DNA from: Minisyncoccota bacterium
GTDB taxonomy: Bacteria; Patescibacteriota; Minisyncoccia; Phycocordibacterales; UBA12079
NCBI GenBank assembly: GCA_028689435.1
Contig: JAQTWD010000003.1
Span: 1 to 42,177 of the forward strand
DNA: 42,177 nucleotides
Direction of reading: 5' to 3'
The notes under the pieces: generated by a model
What the model was told of the DNA's origin: nothing
Database searches by the model: none
Seen by the model: the letters and a program-made list of their open reading frames with translations, nothing else
Program-made: the position numbers and the translations under genes
Part shown: piece by piece, positions 14,560 to 22,800 of the stretch
Layout: each line of letters opens with the position of its first letter
How positions within the stretch are numbered: position 1 is the first letter of the stretch

Positions 14560-17230
14560 ATGCTTTTGTTTTTACTTTTTTTCTAACGGAATTTCCGTTT
14601 GATTTCTTTTTAATATCAAAGACAAATTCTCCGTTCTTTTCATCTACATAAACACCGCCTCCCGACATCATATTATTTTCAATCATTCTGTTTGCAATTG
14701 GAGTCAAAATTTTATTTTGAATTAATCTCTTCAACGGCCTTGCTCCATACTGAGGATTGTATCCCTCTTTTGCTAAATGTTCTATCGCTTTTGGAGAAAT
14801 TTCAAATTTAACATCTTTTTCTTTCAATCTTTCTCCTATCAATCCAACTTGAATATCAACAATTTTTCTAATTACCTCTGGAGACAAAACATCAAAGATA
14901 ACGATTTCGTCTAATCTGTTTATAAATTCTGGGCGGAAATTATCTTTCAATGCTTTCATTACATTTGTTTTTGCATCACGATAATTTTCTACATCGCTTT
15001 TATTTTGTCCGAAACCAATTGCTTCCATTTTGTCTATAAATTCTGAACCAACGTTTGAAGTCATGATAATAACTGTATTTTTAAAATTGACCGTTCTTCC
15101 TTTTCCGTCAGTCAAATTTCCGTTATCAAGAACTTGCAAAAGGACATTGAAAACCTCGGGGTGAGCTTTTTCTATTTCATCAAACAAAACAATAGAATAT
15201 GGTCTATGACGAACTTGTTCAGTAAGCTTTCCTCCTTCATCATGTCCGATATATCCCGGAGGAGAACCAATCAATTTTGAGACAGAATGTTTCTCCATCA
15301 ATTCGGACATATCTACCCGTATCAAGGCTTTTTCATCGTCAAACAAAAATCCAGCAAGTTTTTTCGTTAATTCTGTTTTACCAACACCAGTTGGCCCTAA
15401 AAACATAAATGATCCGATTGGTCTGTTAGGATCAGCAATTCCTACTCTTGATCTCTTGATCGCATCAGAAACTTTTCTAATAGCGTCTTCTTGTCCGATT
15501 ACACCTTTTTTCAATTCGTCTTCTATCCTGTTTAATTTTTGTACTTCTTCTTCCAGCATTCTTGTTACTGGCACACCAGACCAACGACTGACAATGTCGG
15601 CAATTTCATTTTCATTTATTTCTTCGTTCAAGATTCTTCTTGATTTTTGAAGTTTTTTTAACTTGTTTGTATTTACTTCCAATTCTTTTTCTAATTGAGG
15701 AATTTTTACATAACGAATCTCGGCCGCTTTTGACAAATCTGCTACTGCTTCGGCCTGATCAGCTTCTGATCTTACTTTTTCCAATTCACTTTTTATTGAT
15801 TTAATACCAGAGAGAGCGTCTCTTTCATTTTTCCACTTCAATTCCAATTCAGATGTTTTTTCTTTTAATTCTCCGATTTCAGAATCAATCACTTTCAATC
15901 TAGCATTATTTTTCTTTCCATCTTTTTCTTTAGTCAAAGCCTGTTTCTCTATCTCTAATTGCATTATCTTTCTATGAGCATCTTCCAAAATAGGCGGTTT
16001 GTTTTCAAGAGAAATTTTTAACGAAGAAGCTGCTTCGTCAATCAAATCAACAGCCTTGTCCGGCAAAAATCTGTCTGTAATATAACGGCTAGACAAATCC
16101 ACCGCCGCAACAATAGCATCGTCGGTTATTTTTACACCATGAAACAATTCATATTTTTCTTTTAGTCCACGCAAAATAGCTCTCGCATCTTCGAGAGATG
16201 GTTCGTTTACCATAACTGGCTGAAATCTTCTGGTTAAAGCTGGATCTTTTTCAATATATTTTTGATATTCCTTTAAGGTGGTTGCTCCGATTGCACGCAA
16301 TTCACCACGAGCCAAAGCGGGTTTTATCATATTTGATGCATCCATTGATCCCTCAGACGCTCCTGCTCCAACAATTGTATGTATTTCATCAATAAACAAA
16401 ATCACCTTTCCGTTTGATTTCTCAACCTCTTTCATTATTGCCTTTAATCTATCTTCAAACTCTCCTCTATATTTTGTTCCAGCAACCAACAACCCCAAAA
16501 CATGAGAAAGCAATTCTTTTCCCTTTAACGACTCTGGCGCATCACCCTGAACAATTCGCAAAGCCAATCCTTCTACAATTGCTGTCTTTCCAACTCCTGC
16601 TTCTCCAATCAATATTGGATTATTTTTTGTTCTTCTGGATAAAATCTGAATTATTCTTCTTATCTCAGAGTCTCTTCCGATCACTGGATCAAGTTTGTTG
16701 TCCAAGGCCAGCTGAGTCAAATTTCTCGTATATTTAATAAGGGCTTTAAATTTTTTTGGCTGTTTCATTTCAGAAACTTTTCCTTCTCTCACTTCTTTAA
16801 TCACTTCTTCCACTACATCCTTTTCAATTTTAAATCTTGAAATAAGTTCTTTTGTACTTCCCGAAGAATCCAACAATGAAAGCAAGAAATGCTCTGTTGA
16901 AATAAATTCGTCTCCCATTTCTGACGCAATTTTTGTGGAATTTTCCAAAACAGTCGCCAATTCTGGAGTTAAATAAATTTGATATGAAGGATTAAGTGTG
17001 GATGTTCTTTCTGGCTCTTCAAGTAATTCAAAAAGTGATTCGGTCAAAAGCATTGTATCAACACCCAGTCTTTCCAAGACAGAGATAACAATACTTTCTT
17101 CTTGTAACATCAAAGCAGTAAAAAGATGCACAGGACCGACATGATTTTGCCCTCTTTCTATAGCAAGTTCATGCGCTTTCTTAATCGCTTCTTTTGCTTT
17201 TGTTGTTAGTTGATTTAATGGCGGCATCAT
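14558..17230 (-). CDS. clpB: ClpB-type AAA+ disaggregase/unfoldase
   Basis: Hexameric unfoldase that threads aggregated proteins through its pore. Domains: Clp N-domain (about 1-150), first AAA module (Walker A GEAGVGKT about 207-214, Walker B FIDEIHT), a long coiled-coil M-domain (about 405-530), second AAA module ([18 protein letters not shown]) and the C-terminal D2-small domain. The M-domain length marks it as ClpB rather than ClpC. Yet at the end of [18 protein letters not shown] there is an IGF-like tripeptide in the position where ClpC/ClpA carry the ClpP-docking loop. It is therefore possible, not shown, that it works with a protease. Single gene with its own terminator; no CIRCE or HAIR box was found upstream. 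Confidence 0.93.
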   Translation of the reverse strand: MMPPLNQLTTKAKEAIKKAHELAIERGQNHVGPVHLFTALMLQEESIVISVLERLGVDTMLLTESLFELLEEPERTSTLNPSYQIYLTPELATVLENSTKIASEMGDEFISTEHFLLSLLDSSGSTKELISRFKIEKDVVEEVIKEVREGKVSEMKQPKKFKALIKYTRNLTQLALDNKLDPVIGRDSEIRRIIQILSRRTKNNPILIGEAGVGKTAIVEGLALRIVQGDAPESLKGKELLSHVLGLLVAGTKYRGEFEDRLKAIMKEVEKSNGKVILFIDEIHTIVGAGASEGSMDASNMIKPALARGELRAIGATTLKEYQKYIEKDPALTRRFQPVMVNEPSLEDARAILRGLKEKYELFHGVKITDDAIVAAVDLSSRYITDRFLPDKAVDLIDEAASSLKISLENKPPILEDAHRKIMQLEIEKQALTKEKDGKKNNARLKVIDSEIGELKEKTSELELKWKNERDALSGIKSIKSELEKVRSEADQAEAVADLSKAAEIRYVKIPQLEKELEVNTNKLKKLQKSRRILNEEINENEIADIVSRWSGVPVTRMLEEEVQKLNRIEDELKKGVIGQEDAIRKVSDAIKRSRVGIADPNRPIGSFMFLGPTGVGKTELTKKLAGFLFDDEKALIRVDMSELMEKHSVSKLIGSPPGYIGHDEGGKLTEQVRHRPYSIVLFDEIEKAHPEVFNVLLQVLDNGNLTDGKGRTVNFKNTVIIMTSNVGSEFIDKMEAIGFGQNKSDVENYRDAKTNVMKALKDNFRPEFINRLDEIVIFDVLSPEVIRKIVDIQVGLIGERLKEKDVKFEISPKAIEHLAKEGYNPQYGARPLKRLIQNKILTPIANRMIENNMMSGGGVYVDEKNGEFVFDIKKKSNGNSVRKKVKTKA

Positions 17231-17308
17231 AAAAATTTAAAATTAAAATCTAAAAATTCAAAATTTTGATAATTTCAGATAGTCTTACAATATAATATAT
17301 TTCAGTGG

Positions 17309-18166
17309 TTAGTCAACCTTTTTCGGAGGATCCTGACTCAAGATATTTTTTATATCAAAAGATACAAAATCTATCGGAATAAATGAGTTTGTTCCAGTCT
17401 CAACATTTATTCCAACTACTTCCCCCTTCAAATTTAACATAGGAGCTCCTCCAAAAACACTTGTTGGAGAAATGTTTGTCTTTATTGCTAAAGTTACCAA
17501 ATCTTTTATTTCTGATGTTGTTGACGCTGTGTTGTCAGACACGCTATCTCTGACAAATCCTGAAACGATACCAGTAAATACTTCTGTAGATTCAATTCCA
17601 CCCAAAACAACAATTGATTGTCCGAGTTTTAAAGAATCAGAGCTTGCTATATTTGCCTCTTTAAAAAAAGTTTTAAATATCTGAGAATCATTTTGGACAA
17701 CTTTCAAGTAAGCAACATGTTTACTTTCATTTATACTTATTTTTTGTAAATCGATTTTTTTATCTTCTATATAAACGGCATAATTTCCTCCCTCAACGAG
17801 ATTTGAACTATCAGTAACAAGTATTCCGCTTTTATCAACAAAAAAACCAAATCCGACAAATATTTCTCCACTCTCCGTTTTGTTTACGATTCTGACAAAA
17901 ATTTCTTTCATTTTATCAACTACATCAGCAACTGAATTTTGTTCTTTAACAACAACTATATCGTTTTTCGCGGAAGCGGTTTGTGTGTTTTCTGGTGCGA
18001 CTGTTTCAATTGTTTTTGTAACAACCCTCTGAATTGTTTGAGTTATAGCAGGAGGAGCTTGATCCATCAAAGTAACAGTAACAATACCTGTAGCAATAGA
18101 AGTAACAAAGCTGACTAGCAAAGTCAAAAGAACAGTTTGTGCTTTTGTTAGTTTTTCTATATCCAT
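17309..18166 (-). CDS. Membrane-anchored trypsin/HtrA-fold protein, catalytic residues lost
   Basis: A 285-aa protein with an N-terminal membrane anchor (about 10-35), a Thr/Ala/Gln-rich linker and a trypsin-like beta-barrel (about 85-275). The strands match HtrA/DegP proteins, but the catalytic positions are gone: the usual TAAHV is LVTDSSNLV, the D-A-V-L-K motif is HVAYLKV, and the nucleophile loop GNSGGP is SVFGGAP, without the serine. It is probably a non-proteolytic binding protein outside the membrane. The repeat element 18167-18280 abuts its ATG (CTAACGGG|ATGGAT), so it has no ordinary SD, and the direct repeat made by insertion includes the start codon. Confidence 0.75.
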   Translation of the reverse strand: MDIEKLTKAQTVLLTLLVSFVTSIATGIVTVTLMDQAPPAITQTIQRVVTKTIETVAPENTQTASAKNDIVVVKEQNSVADVVDKMKEIFVRIVNKTESGEIFVGFGFFVDKSGILVTDSSNLVEGGNYAVYIEDKKIDLQKISINESKHVAYLKVVQNDSQIFKTFFKEANIASSDSLKLGQSIVVLGGIESTEVFTGIVSGFVRDSVSDNTASTTSEIKDLVTLAIKTNISPTSVFGGAPMLNLKGEVVGINVETGTNSFIPIDFVSFDIKNILSQDPPKKVD

Positions 18167-18280
18167 CCCGTTAGAGATAGGACGCGGACTTTGTTAAATC
18201 TCACATACTATCTATTTAAATTAATTTTGATAAATTGCTTTGGTTAAATATATTGTTTCGTGTCCGCTATCTCTAACGGG
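18167..18280. repeat. Empty CCCGTTAGAGAT element, 114 bp
   Basis: The ends CCCGTTAGAGATAG and CTATCTCTAACGGG are inverted copies, and inner bases also pair (GGAC/GTCC). The 6-bp direct repeat ATCCAT lies on both sides (18161-18166, 18281-18286), as a target duplication would. No gene is inside. Confidence 0.8.
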
Positions 18281-18326
18281 ATCCATTAATACTATGATAA
18301 CCTATTGGAAAAAACTTATCAAATTT

Positions 18327-19289
18327 TTAGTATTTTCTCGCCGACTGAACCAAATGATCAATAAATTCTGAGAGGTTTGATCCCGATGCTTCCAATATTC
18401 TATCTAATACGGAGCCTTCTTGAATATCAGGGGTAAAATTTGTCTCAAGCAAATATACCTCGCCTTTATTTGTGATAATAAAATCAGAGTGAGAATAATG
18501 ACCTAGATCCAAAGCATTATGAGCATCAATAGTAATTTGTTTTATTTTTTCTTTTTGAAGATGGCTTAAATCAGTCGGAATTATCAGATCAAAATCTTTG
18601 TTCAATTTTGACAGATTGCAAAGAAACGGCTTGTTCTTTTTTATTTCAGCTGGTAAAAAAGTATAATTCTTCGTTCCTCTAAAATTGTCTATTACTCCAC
18701 ACACAATCTCTTTTCCTCTAATATATTCTTCAACAAGCACCATATCGGACAATTCCAAATTTCCTTCAATCAAATTTATTAGTTCTTCCAAGGTATATGC
18801 CAAATCAACACCAAAAGAGACATCTGTATTTACAGGCTTTACTATAAAAGGTGCTGGCATTTCTCTAAAAACCTGATGAGCTTTTTTTCTATCGTAATCT
18901 TCTTTTTTAAACAAAGCATGATAAGGTGTTTTAATACCACTGTCTTGGTATATTTTTTTAGTCAAAAATTTATTTGTTGCCAATGCAGAAGCTAAAGTTT
19001 TTGGTCCTGTATAAGGAACACCAAAGTCATCCAACATTCTTTGAATTTTTCCCCTTGAATACTCTCCCTTCAAAGCATTAAAAACCAAATCAATCCTCCC
19101 TAGTAATTTTTCAGGAGTTATTGAAATACCATTTAAAAACCAATCGCCATTTCTAGAGATAGAAACATCGTAGACAACATATTTTTCGGAAGATAAATTT
19201 TTTAAAACATAAGAGCCTGCATTCATTGAGGATTCATATTCAAGACCAGGGCCTCCTCTCAAAACAGCTACTTTTAATTTGTATATCAT
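18327..19289 (-). CDS. ddl: D-alanine-D-alanine ligase family protein (ATP-grasp)
   Basis: Joins two D-alanines for the peptidoglycan stem peptide. The ATP-grasp layout is clear: N-terminal GGPGLEYESS (the GG..S.E motif of Ddl), ALKGEYSRGKIQRMLDDFGVPYTG, the VKPVNTDVSFGV loop, the central EEYIRGKEI and C-terminal LLETNFTPDIQEGS. Several positions differ from textbook Ddl: HGxxGEDG appears as LKGEYSRG, and EINTxPG as ETNFTPD, so another acceptor is not excluded. ATG at 19289; codons before it would need TTG. A TATAAT box six bases upstream sits in a long palindrome. It fits with PBP2 and the Mre proteins. Confidence 0.85.
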   Translation of the reverse strand: MIYKLKVAVLRGGPGLEYESSMNAGSYVLKNLSSEKYVVYDVSISRNGDWFLNGISITPEKLLGRIDLVFNALKGEYSRGKIQRMLDDFGVPYTGPKTLASALATNKFLTKKIYQDSGIKTPYHALFKKEDYDRKKAHQVFREMPAPFIVKPVNTDVSFGVDLAYTLEELINLIEGNLELSDMVLVEEYIRGKEIVCGVIDNFRGTKNYTFLPAEIKKNKPFLCNLSKLNKDFDLIIPTDLSHLQKEKIKQITIDAHNALDLGHYSHSDFIITNKGEVYLLETNFTPDIQEGSVLDRILEASGSNLSEFIDHLVQSARKY

Positions 19290-19293
19290 AGAC

Positions 19294-19334
19294 AAATTAT
19301 ATCAGATTTTTTTAAAAAAAATCTGATATAATTT
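19294..19334. promoter_or_regulatory. Palindromic A/T promoter region of ddl with TATAAT on both strands
   Basis: AAATTATATCAGATTTTTTT is followed by its complement with one extra A. The left arm gives the minus-strand TATAAT (19296-19301), ending six bases before the ddl ATG, and the right arm gives TATAAT on the plus strand. Leaderless ddl transcription is likely. Confidence 0.55.
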
Positions 19335-19337
19335 AAA

Positions 19338-19458
19338 AATACAAAACACAGGATACCAAAGATTACCAAACAAATTCTAAAGCACAAACATCGACTTTTG
19401 TGTTTTTATTTTTTGTGTTTTGTTTGGTTTTTTGGGTTCTTGTGTTTTGTGTTTTTAA
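19338..19458. repeat. ACAAAACACA / TGTGTTTTGT inverted repeat
   Basis: The left arm (ACAAAACACAGGATACCAAA, then GATTACCAAACAAA) and the right arm (complement of ACAAAACACAAGAACCCAAA) form an imperfect hairpin of about 120 bp. The same words occur in frame inside gapA at about 38944-39027. Confidence 0.65.
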
Positions 19459-19468
19459 AAATAAATAT

Positions 19469-20107
19469 TTATTTATTTTTAGATTTTCTCCATTCTTCTA
19501 TTTCTTTGTGGTTTCCCGAAAGTAAAACTTTTGGCACTTTATAATTTTTATTTTTATATTTAAAACTTTCTGGTCTGGTATAAACTTCGGGTGACGCGTT
19601 TCTGTTTTCTTCAAGAGATTGAATATCGCCCAAAACACCCTCTATTTGTCTTGTAATAACATCCACCATCAACATCGCTGGTAATTCACCACCCGTTAAG
19701 ACATACGGCCCGACAGTAATATCCTCTGTTTTAAATATTTTTTTGACTCTGGCATCTATTCCCTCATAATGGCCTGCAATAATGATTATATTTTTATAAC
19801 CTTTTGCTATTTTTTTTGCATACAAATTATCAAACTGCTTGCCTGATGGTGAGAGAAAAATTATTTTTGACTTTGTGTCTTTGCCCTTTGCTTTTTTGAT
19901 CGCTTTTATTACCGGCTCTGCCTTGATAACCATTCCCGGGCCACCACCATATGGCTTGTCGTCTACTTGTCTTTTATTATCAGCAAAATCGCGTGGATTA
20001 TAAAATTTAATTTTTATTTTCTTGGATTTTATTGCACGTGCCAAAATAGACTCGTTTATATACGAATCAAAAGAATTTGGGAATAATGTGATTATGTGAA
20101 AATTCAT
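19469..20107 (-). CDS. trmD: tRNA (guanine-N1-)-methyltransferase TrmD
   Basis: Makes m1G37 in tRNAs and so prevents frameshifting. The SPOUT trefoil knot is clear: FPNSFDSYINESILARA at the N-terminus, the substrate loop DDKPYGGGPGMV, IIAGHYEGIDARV and VGPYVLTGGELPAMLMVDVI at the S-adenosylmethionine site. At 212 aa it is shorter than the 240-255 aa of well-studied TrmD, with a reduced C-terminal domain. It lies upstream of khpA in coordinates (after khpA in transcription), a remnant of the rpsP-khpA-rimM-trmD group. The element 20108-20206 touches its ATG, and the direct repeat includes ATGAAT. Confidence 0.95.
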   Translation of the reverse strand: MNFHIITLFPNSFDSYINESILARAIKSKKIKIKFYNPRDFADNKRQVDDKPYGGGPGMVIKAEPVIKAIKKAKGKDTKSKIIFLSPSGKQFDNLYAKKIAKGYKNIIIIAGHYEGIDARVKKIFKTEDITVGPYVLTGGELPAMLMVDVITRQIEGVLGDIQSLEENRNASPEVYTRPESFKYKNKNYKVPKVLLSGNHKEIEEWRKSKNK

Positions 20108-20206
20108 CCCGTTAGAAATTTTAATACTTGTAATGCTTTAACTTTTTGAAAATTGAAATACTGTTTTTCAAATTATAACCCCGTTTAAATAAAAATTTCT
20201 AACGGG
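20108..20206. repeat. Empty CCCGTTAGA element, 99 bp, at the trmD start
   Basis: Ends CCCGTTAGAAATTTT and AAAATTTCTAACGGG type, with the perfect direct repeat ATTCAT on both sides (20102-20107, 20207-20212). No gene is inside. It separates trmD from khpA. Confidence 0.8.
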
Positions 20207-20243
20207 ATTCATAAAAAATTTTAATAAAAATTAAAATTTGAAA

Positions 20244-20336
20244 CTCTAATTTCTAATATCTAAATCCTAAACTTTTTGTATTTTGGTCATTTGAATTTTT
20301 AATTTGTTTAGTATTTAGAGTTTAGTGTTTAGAATT
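20244..20336. repeat. CTAATATCTAAATCCTAAA inverted-repeat family, copy 2
   Basis: The words CTAATATCTAAATCCTAAAC on the left and AGTATTTAGAGTTTAGTG on the right pair imperfectly, as in the copies after frr and tsf. Confidence 0.6.
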
Positions 20337-20340
20337 TCTA

Positions 20341-20390
20341 TTATATAAACAAAAGCCGTATACAAATGATACGACTTTTTGTTTATATAA
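20341..20390 (-). terminator. Terminator of khpA
   Basis: TTATATAAACAAAAGCCGTAT pairs with ATACGACTTTTTGTTTATATAA around a 7-nt loop (small bulge). It lies eight bases past the khpA stop. Confidence 0.75.
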
Positions 20391-20397
20391 TCAAAGA

Positions 20398-20724
20398 TTA
20401 CATCTTTAGATCTTCTAGCGCTTCGTCAACGCTTGCGCTATCAGCAGCCTGAACCATATTTGAAGCTGATCTCATTCCACCTTCTGGTTCGTTGATTTTC
20501 AAGTTAACACGAGCATTGTTTTTCATCCCAACTACTCTTAACAATGTTCTTATAGCTTTAGCAGTATTACCGCTTCTGCCAATAATTTTACCCATATCTC
20601 CTGATGCAACATCTAGAGTCATCAAAACTCCCATTTCGTCAACTTTTCTTTCAACCTTAACAGCTGAAGGTTCGTCAACTAGAGACTTTACTACAAACTC
20701 CAAAAATTCTTGATCTCTTTCCAT
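20398..20724 (-). CDS. khpA: KH-domain RNA-binding protein KhpA
   Basis: Small RNA-binding protein, partner of KhpB/Jag in many bacteria, linked to control of cell division and wall synthesis. The 108-aa protein has a single KH domain with the GxxG loop as GRSG in MGKIIGRSGNTAKAIRTLLR (about 49-68). The N-terminal LEFVVKSLVDEP matches the family. A tail of about 25 residues (MRSASNMVQAADSASV onward) is longer than usual. ATG at 20724 with no clear SD. It stands before trmD in transcription order, its normal neighbourhood. Confidence 0.9.
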   Translation of the reverse strand: MERDQEFLEFVVKSLVDEPSAVKVERKVDEMGVLMTLDVASGDMGKIIGRSGNTAKAIRTLLRVVGMKNNARVNLKINEPEGGMRSASNMVQAADSASVDEALEDLKM

Positions 20725-20963
20725 CTTTATTTCAATAAAACTTCTAATCGTGCAGGTAATTGACTAGATTACTGCTAGAAATAATAATAACAGGGTTTTA
20801 AAAATCCGCAAGTTTAGAAAATTAAGAAGCGAAGCGACTATAATTTTCTTAACCCCTTACCATTTCTTTGATTACATTATTATTTAAACAACCAAATAAA
20901 TTAAAATACTTATTATAAATAATTGAAAAAAATTTATTAAGAAATGGTGTGCGGGTTTAGAAA

Positions 20964-20997
20964 CAAAAATAATCCCAGTAGCCTTGCTACTGGGATT
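20964..20997 (-). terminator. Terminator of the 403-aa orphan gene
   Basis: AATCCCAGTAG / CTACTGGGATT, 5-nt loop, followed on the minus strand by ATTTTTG. Confidence 0.9.
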
Positions 20998-21004
20998 AAG
21001 TTTA

Positions 21005-22216
21005 TCAAACTTTTTCAGTGAAAAAATGGAGCAATTTTTCTGGCGGACTAGTTAGCAACCGTTCGTTCAAAATATCATGCAGGTTGATAGTATTTTTTGT
21101 ATAAAAAATCCACGCATCAGCAAAATCCCTGTATAATCTAGAAACCGCTTCACACACAACTTCGTTACTTGGAGCGGGCTTATGTTTTTGAAACAAAAAA
21201 CTCTCCTGCACACAACGACCCTTTCTGATACTTATATAGTTTTTATTTTCTTCTCGGTCTTCTTTGGAAAACAAGTTAAAACTGTTATCAAACAAAAACT
21301 CCAGTCTTAGCAAAGCATAAAGATTGCCGTCATTACGACCATCCCTCGGATTAAGTTCTTTGCTAAAAATCAGAGTCCCCTCTTTTCGTTTATTAAGAGA
21401 ATCTATCGGCCAGAAAACATCAATGGATTCACAACATCCTCCATAATAATTCCAGCTGTAAATTGAAAAAACTTTATAAAAGCGAGAATAGGTTTCACCC
21501 GCTTGAGGTTTAACCTTTACTATCTGACTCCTGACGACAAACCTGTCTTTAATGAAGATTCTGTAGAAAAACCGAATTGGATCAAATCCATACAAAGAAT
21601 CGTTGTCCATTTTTGAAAAACTTATTTCATAGCCCTCGATAGATCGCTGAGTTCTGTCAAAATAACGATCTCCCCAAAACGATTCGTCTAATTTATCAAT
21701 TTCCAAAAATACAGCATCGGAATTTTGTGCGTCAACGCTTGTATCAAACAAACCTTCTTCAGGAATCGCAAATTCCCTAAGAAAAAGGGGCCAATTATCA
21801 TGAGTTGCAATTTTAGAAGGCAATAAATTCAGTCCCTTGGAGAAGATAAGTTTTTTTACACCCTTTAATATATCTGATTCTGGTATATAACCAAAGACAA
21901 ACAAATCTGACAAACGACTACCTTTCGGCTTTTTTAACAAGTCTGGCCAAATTTCTTTTTTTGCATTCATCTTGATACGGACGGCATTTTTTACCGCTCT
22001 TGCCAAATGGTGTTTGTTATCTAAATACTCAAATTGACTCAGGATATATTTTTCTGCCGACCTAATTGATGCTGACTCTTCTACAATGGAAAGCAAAATA
22101 GGGTTATGTAATACCCAACCATAATTGACAATTAATTCTTGCAAAACCAACTCTTGGTCTTCCCGATCTTCCTCTGAAACCACTTTTGACGGATCTTTCT
22201 CTTTGATCAGCAACAT
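21005..22216 (-). CDS. Hypothetical protein, 403 aa
   Basis: Not recognised. The start is set at the ATG at 22216 because GGAGG lies seven bases upstream; the open frame continues 40 codons further, but that part is made of palindromic repeats. The protein is soluble, with no signal peptide or membrane helix. Its N-terminal third is helical (EDREDQELVLQELIVNYGW), and the middle is rich in aromatic residues (RFFYRIFIKDRF, YSWNYYGGCCESIDVFWP). It has its own strong SD and terminator and slightly higher G+C than its neighbours, so lateral transfer is possible. Confidence 0.65.
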   Translation of the reverse strand: MLLIKEKDPSKVVSEEDREDQELVLQELIVNYGWVLHNPILLSIVEESASIRSAEKYILSQFEYLDNKHHLARAVKNAVRIKMNAKKEIWPDLLKKPKGSRLSDLFVFGYIPESDILKGVKKLIFSKGLNLLPSKIATHDNWPLFLREFAIPEEGLFDTSVDAQNSDAVFLEIDKLDESFWGDRYFDRTQRSIEGYEISFSKMDNDSLYGFDPIRFFYRIFIKDRFVVRSQIVKVKPQAGETYSRFYKVFSIYSWNYYGGCCESIDVFWPIDSLNKRKEGTLIFSKELNPRDGRNDGNLYALLRLEFLFDNSFNLFSKEDREENKNYISIRKGRCVQESFLFQKHKPAPSNEVVCEAVSRLYRDFADAWIFYTKNTINLHDILNERLLTSPPEKLLHFFTEKV

Positions 22217-22300
22217 ACAATTTCCTCCATTTTTTTCCACTTTGATCAACAAAGCGGATTTTAAAGGTACGGTGGCTTTGGTCAACAAAGCCGGTTTCCT
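22217..22300 (-). promoter_or_regulatory. Repeated CTTTGTTGAYCAAAG motifs before the 403-aa gene
   Basis: GGCTTTGTTGACCAAAGCC and CGCTTTGTTGATCAAAGTG stand 30-40 bases apart upstream of the SD, and a half-copy (GCTGATCAAAG) follows the ATG. They could be operator sites for a regulator or attenuator hairpins. Confidence 0.4.
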
Positions 22301-22333
22301 CACTATTCTTAACCAAGGACGAAAAAATGTCAA

Positions 22334-22361
22334 CAAAAAAATCCCCGCAGGGATTTTTTGT
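22334..22361 (-). terminator. Terminator after the truncated tRNA-Thr copy
   Basis: CAAAAAAATCCC / GGGATTTTTTG around CGCA; same sequence as the terminator at 22592-22618, as both belong to a duplicated unit. Confidence 0.75.
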
Positions 22362-22402
22362 TACTATCAGCTATAAGCTATTGGCTACCAGCTGTCTTCA
22401 TG

Positions 22403-22565
22403 AGCCATCTCTCGGATTCGAACCGAGGACCTACGGTTTACAAAACCGTTGCTCTCCCACCTATTTCCTATTCGTCTTTCGACAAGCTCAAGACTCATAA
22501 CGGAAATTTTTTGCTAAAGCAAAAACCGGATAAAAAGCAAAGCAGTTTGCTTTTTATCCAACTGA
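22403..22565 (-). pseudogene. Truncated tRNA-Thr copy with a D-loop insert
   Basis: The 53 nt at 22403-22455 repeat the 3' part of tRNA-Thr exactly (D-stem strand GAGC to the discriminator). In the D-loop position there is a 101-nt insert (22457-22557) with the same borders as the tRNA-Tyr insert (starts ATAAAAAGC, ends AATAGGTGG), preceded by GCTCAGTTGG. The 5' acceptor strand is missing, so it cannot make a tRNA. Confidence 0.7.
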
Positions 22566-22591
22566 GCAAACGCTCAGTCGTTAGAACAACA

Positions 22592-22618
22592 AACGAAAAA
22601 TCCCCGCAGGGATTTTTT
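22592..22618 (-). terminator. Terminator of tRNA-Thr
   Basis: ACGAAAAATCCC / GGGATTTTTTGT around CGCA, about 45 bases past the tRNA. Confidence 0.75.
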
Positions 22619-22661
22619 GTTACTATCAGCTATCAGCTATTGGCTACCAGCTGTCTTCATG

Positions 22662-22734
22662 AGCCATCTCTCGGATTCGAACCGAGGACCTACGGTTTAC
22701 AAAACCGTTGCTCTACCGACTGAGCTAAGATGGC
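22662..22734 (-). tRNA. tRNA-Thr (TGT)
   Basis: A complete cloverleaf on the minus strand: acceptor GCCATCT / AGATGGC, D-arm GCTCAGTCGGTAGAGC, anticodon stem ACGGT / ACCGT with loop TTTGTAA (anticodon TGT), T-arm CTCGGTTCGAATCCGAG. Discriminator T; CCA is not encoded. Together with its terminator it is duplicated, in damaged form, at 22334-22565. Confidence 0.95.
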
Positions 22735-22736
22735 GA

Positions 22737-22771
22737 CTACCAACTACCAACTACCAACTACCAACTACCAA
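22737..22771. repeat. Tandem CTACCAA repeat
   Basis: Five perfect 7-bp units directly upstream of tRNA-Thr. It is a simple-sequence array and may vary in number between strains. Confidence 0.85.
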
Positions 22772-22800
22772 CTGCAAAATTATATATTATTATAAAAAAA

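Noticed and set aside
16278-16737. Plus-strand open frames inside clpB
   Set aside because: They are antisense shadows of a strongly conserved gene and have no start signals.
22737-22771. CTACCAA tandem array as a CRISPR-like array
   Set aside because: Units are 7 bp with no spacers, and no cas genes are near. The Cas2-like fold at 6747 belongs to the PaaX class and has no array or Cas1.
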